Assembly (NCBI RefSeq): GCF_001005295.1
Contig: NZ_LBMK01000004.1
Span: forward strand, 157,744-201,777
Origin: Streptomyces yangpuensis
GTDB taxonomy: Bacteria; Actinomycetota; Actinomycetes; Streptomycetales; Streptomycetaceae
DNA: 44,034 nt
Direction: 5' to 3'
Positions 42,689 to 44,034 of this stretch are shown piece by piece. The stretch's first letter is position 1. Each line of letters starts with the position of its first letter. The notes beneath the pieces were generated by a model, which saw only the letters and a list, made by a program, of their open reading frames with translations, was not told where the DNA came from and ran no database searches. The position numbers and the translations under genes were made by a program.

Positions 42689-43845
42689 GCCCCATCATCG
42701 AAACCGCCGAACACCAGGCCCTGCGCGCCGCCGTCGGCGCCCTCGGACAGCGCTACGGCCGTGAGTACCTCGCCCGCCTGGCCCGCGAGGGCGGCCACCC
42801 CGACGAACTGTGGGCCGATGCCGCGAAGCTCGGCTACCTCGGGGTCAACCTCCCCGAGGAGTACGGCGGCGGAGGTGGCGGCATCGCCGAACTGGCCATC
42901 GTCCTCGAAGAACTGGGCGCCGCCGGCTGCCCCCTCCTCATGATGGTCGTCTCGCCCGCCATCTGCGGCACGGTCATCGCCCGCTTCGGCACCGACGAGC
43001 AGAAGCGGACCTGGCTTCCCGGCCTCGCCGACGGCAGCCGCACCATGGCCTTCGGCATCACCGAACCCGACGCCGGATCCAACTCCCACCGCATCACCAC
43101 CACGGCCCGCCGCGACGGAGACGACTGGATCATCACCGGCCGCAAGGTCTTCATCTCCGGCGTCGACATCGCCGATGCCACGCTGATCGTCGGCCGCACG
43201 GAGGACGCCCGTACCGGGCGCCTGAAGCCCTGCCTGTTCATCGTCCCGCGCGACACCCCCGGCTTCGGCCGCTCGGTCATCGACATGGAACTCCAGGCGG
43301 CGGAGAAGCAGTTCGAACTGACCCTGGACGAGGTACGCCTGCCGTCCTCCGCGCTCGTCGGCGACGAGGACGCGGGCCTCCTCCAGCTCTTCGCCGGCCT
43401 CAACCCCGAACGCATCATGACCGCCGCGTTCGCCATCGGCATGGGCCGCTACGCCCTCGCGCGCGCCGTCGAGTACGCGAAGACCCGGCAGGTGTGGAAG
43501 GAGCCGATCGGAGCCCACCAGGCCGTGGCCCACCCGCTGGCCCAGGCCCACATCGAACTGGAACTGGCCCGCCTGATGACGCAGAAGGCGGCCCACCTGT
43601 ACGACGCGGGCGACGACATGGGCGCGGGCGAGGCCGCGAACATGGCGAAGTACGCGGCGGGCGAGGCATGCGTCCGAGCCGTGGACCAGTCGGTCCACAC
43701 CCTCGGCGGCAACGGCCTCACCCGCGAATACGGCCTGGCCTCCCTCATCACCGCGGCCCGCGTGGCCCGCATCGCCCCGGTCAGCCGCGAGATGATCCTC
43801 AACTTCATCTCCCACCAATCGCTGGGCCTCCCCAAGTCCTACTAG
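42685..43845 (+). CDS. acyl-CoA dehydrogenase
   Basis: A 386-residue FAD enzyme from ATG 42685, overlapping the previous stop by four bases (ATGA). The three-part acyl-CoA dehydrogenase fold is visible: a helical N-terminus (AAKLGYLGVNLPEEYGGGGGGIAELAIVLEELG), a middle beta domain (MAFGITEPDAGSNSHRITTTA, WIITGRKVFISG) and C-terminal helices (GAHQAVAHPLAQAHIELELARLMTQKA, HTLGGNGLTREYGLASL). It introduces the 2,3-double bond of an acyl-CoA, feeding the upstream carboxylase and, presumably, later hydration steps encoded beyond the window. Within the operon it fits citronellyl-CoA or isovaleryl-CoA dehydrogenation (inference). Confidence 0.93.
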   Translation: MSPIIETAEHQALRAAVGALGQRYGREYLARLAREGGHPDELWADAAKLGYLGVNLPEEYGGGGGGIAELAIVLEELGAAGCPLLMMVVSPAICGTVIARFGTDEQKRTWLPGLADGSRTMAFGITEPDAGSNSHRITTTARRDGDDWIITGRKVFISGVDIADATLIVGRTEDARTGRLKPCLFIVPRDTPGFGRSVIDMELQAAEKQFELTLDEVRLPSSALVGDEDAGLLQLFAGLNPERIMTAAFAIGMGRYALARAVEYAKTRQVWKEPIGAHQAVAHPLAQAHIELELARLMTQKAAHLYDAGDDMGAGEAANMAKYAAGEACVRAVDQSVHTLGGNGLTREYGLASLITAARVARIAPVSREMILNFISHQSLGLPKSY

Positions 43846-43852
43846 TCCCCTG

Positions 43853-43975
43853 CGGTGCCCCTGCGGGGTTGCTCGGCGGTGCCCCTGCGCTGCCCCTGCG
43901 GGGGTGCTCGGCCGTGCCCCTGCGGGGTTGCTCGGCGGTGCCCCTGCGGGGGTGCTCGGCGGTGTCCTGTGCGGG
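43853..43975. repeat. 24-bp tandem repeat at the right contig end
   Basis: The unit CGGTGCCCCTGCGGGGTTGC plus TCGG occurs at 43853-43876. An 11-base-longer copy follows at 43877-43911, then copies at 43912-43935 and 43936-43959, and a degraded start of another. Each contains the dyad CCCCTGCGGGG, so the array can form successive hairpins after the operon's last visible gene. Confidence 0.85.
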
Positions 43976-44034
43976 AGTGGAGTCGGGCGGTGGTGTGCGG
44001 GTGTGGGGTGGTGCCCCGCACGAGGGTCTCCTCG

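Overview
The window is very GC-rich with strong G/C at third codon positions. It carries families typical of Streptomyces: DUF3027, DUF2530, a sacsin/HSP90-like ATPase, a LuxR regulator beside small secreted peptides, TIGR03084 and actinobacterial SerC. One secreted-protein gene has an early TTA (bldA) codon. I read it as a chromosomal contig of a Streptomyces or close relative. It begins with an 84-base, almost pure G run that is most likely a sequencing or assembly artefact. It ends inside a tandem repeat.

Layout. Positions 85-6300 hold a truncated MFS transporter divergent from DUF3027, a secreted membrane-anchored beta-propeller protein, an SGNH-fold hydrolase, an aldo/keto reductase and a 29-aa membrane peptide. 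Positions 6168-8465 form a small regulatory island: a TrmB/LuxR-type regulator divergent from a ~100-aa protein, flanked by genes for two short secreted peptides. Positions 8686-11759 encode two adjacent secreted cell-wall hydrolases (NlpC/P60 and M23). Both carry the same five-repeat propeller module ending in GGW. Positions 11859-16627 hold thpR, a MarR-MFS pair, a CopG-like protein, an NCS2 purine permease and DUF2530. Positions 17096-23266 hold a CtpE-like P-type ATPase, a secreted FG-GAP protein with the TTA codon, and a SnoaL-like gene divergent from padR and an SGNH hydrolase around a 38-bp near-perfect palindrome.

Positions 23299-30841 carry the large sacsin/HSP90-like ATPase, coupled by a 4-bp overlap to the end of an apparently start-less upstream frame. 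serC follows, and then a divergent FAD/Fe-S oxidoreductase of the D-lactate/D-2-hydroxyglutarate dehydrogenase type. Positions 30899-36000 hold an EamA exporter, a DUF1801 protein, an unrecognised membrane protein of visibly lower GC, a small secreted protein and a CocE/NonD hydrolase.

Positions 36320-43845 are one tightly overlapping operon: a TIGR03084 protein, an AtuA-like protein, an acyl-CoA carboxylase beta subunit, a biotin carboxylase/BCCP and an acyl-CoA dehydrogenase. This set is consistent with catabolism of branched or isoprenoid acyl-CoAs (methylcrotonyl- or geranyl-CoA type). A near-palindromic operator candidate lies upstream. The AtuA gene contains an in-frame repeat array followed by a palindromic element resembling Streptomyces intergenic repeats, which lengthens the linker between its two domains.

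No rRNA, tRNA, CRISPR array, insertion sequence or prophage gene was recognised.
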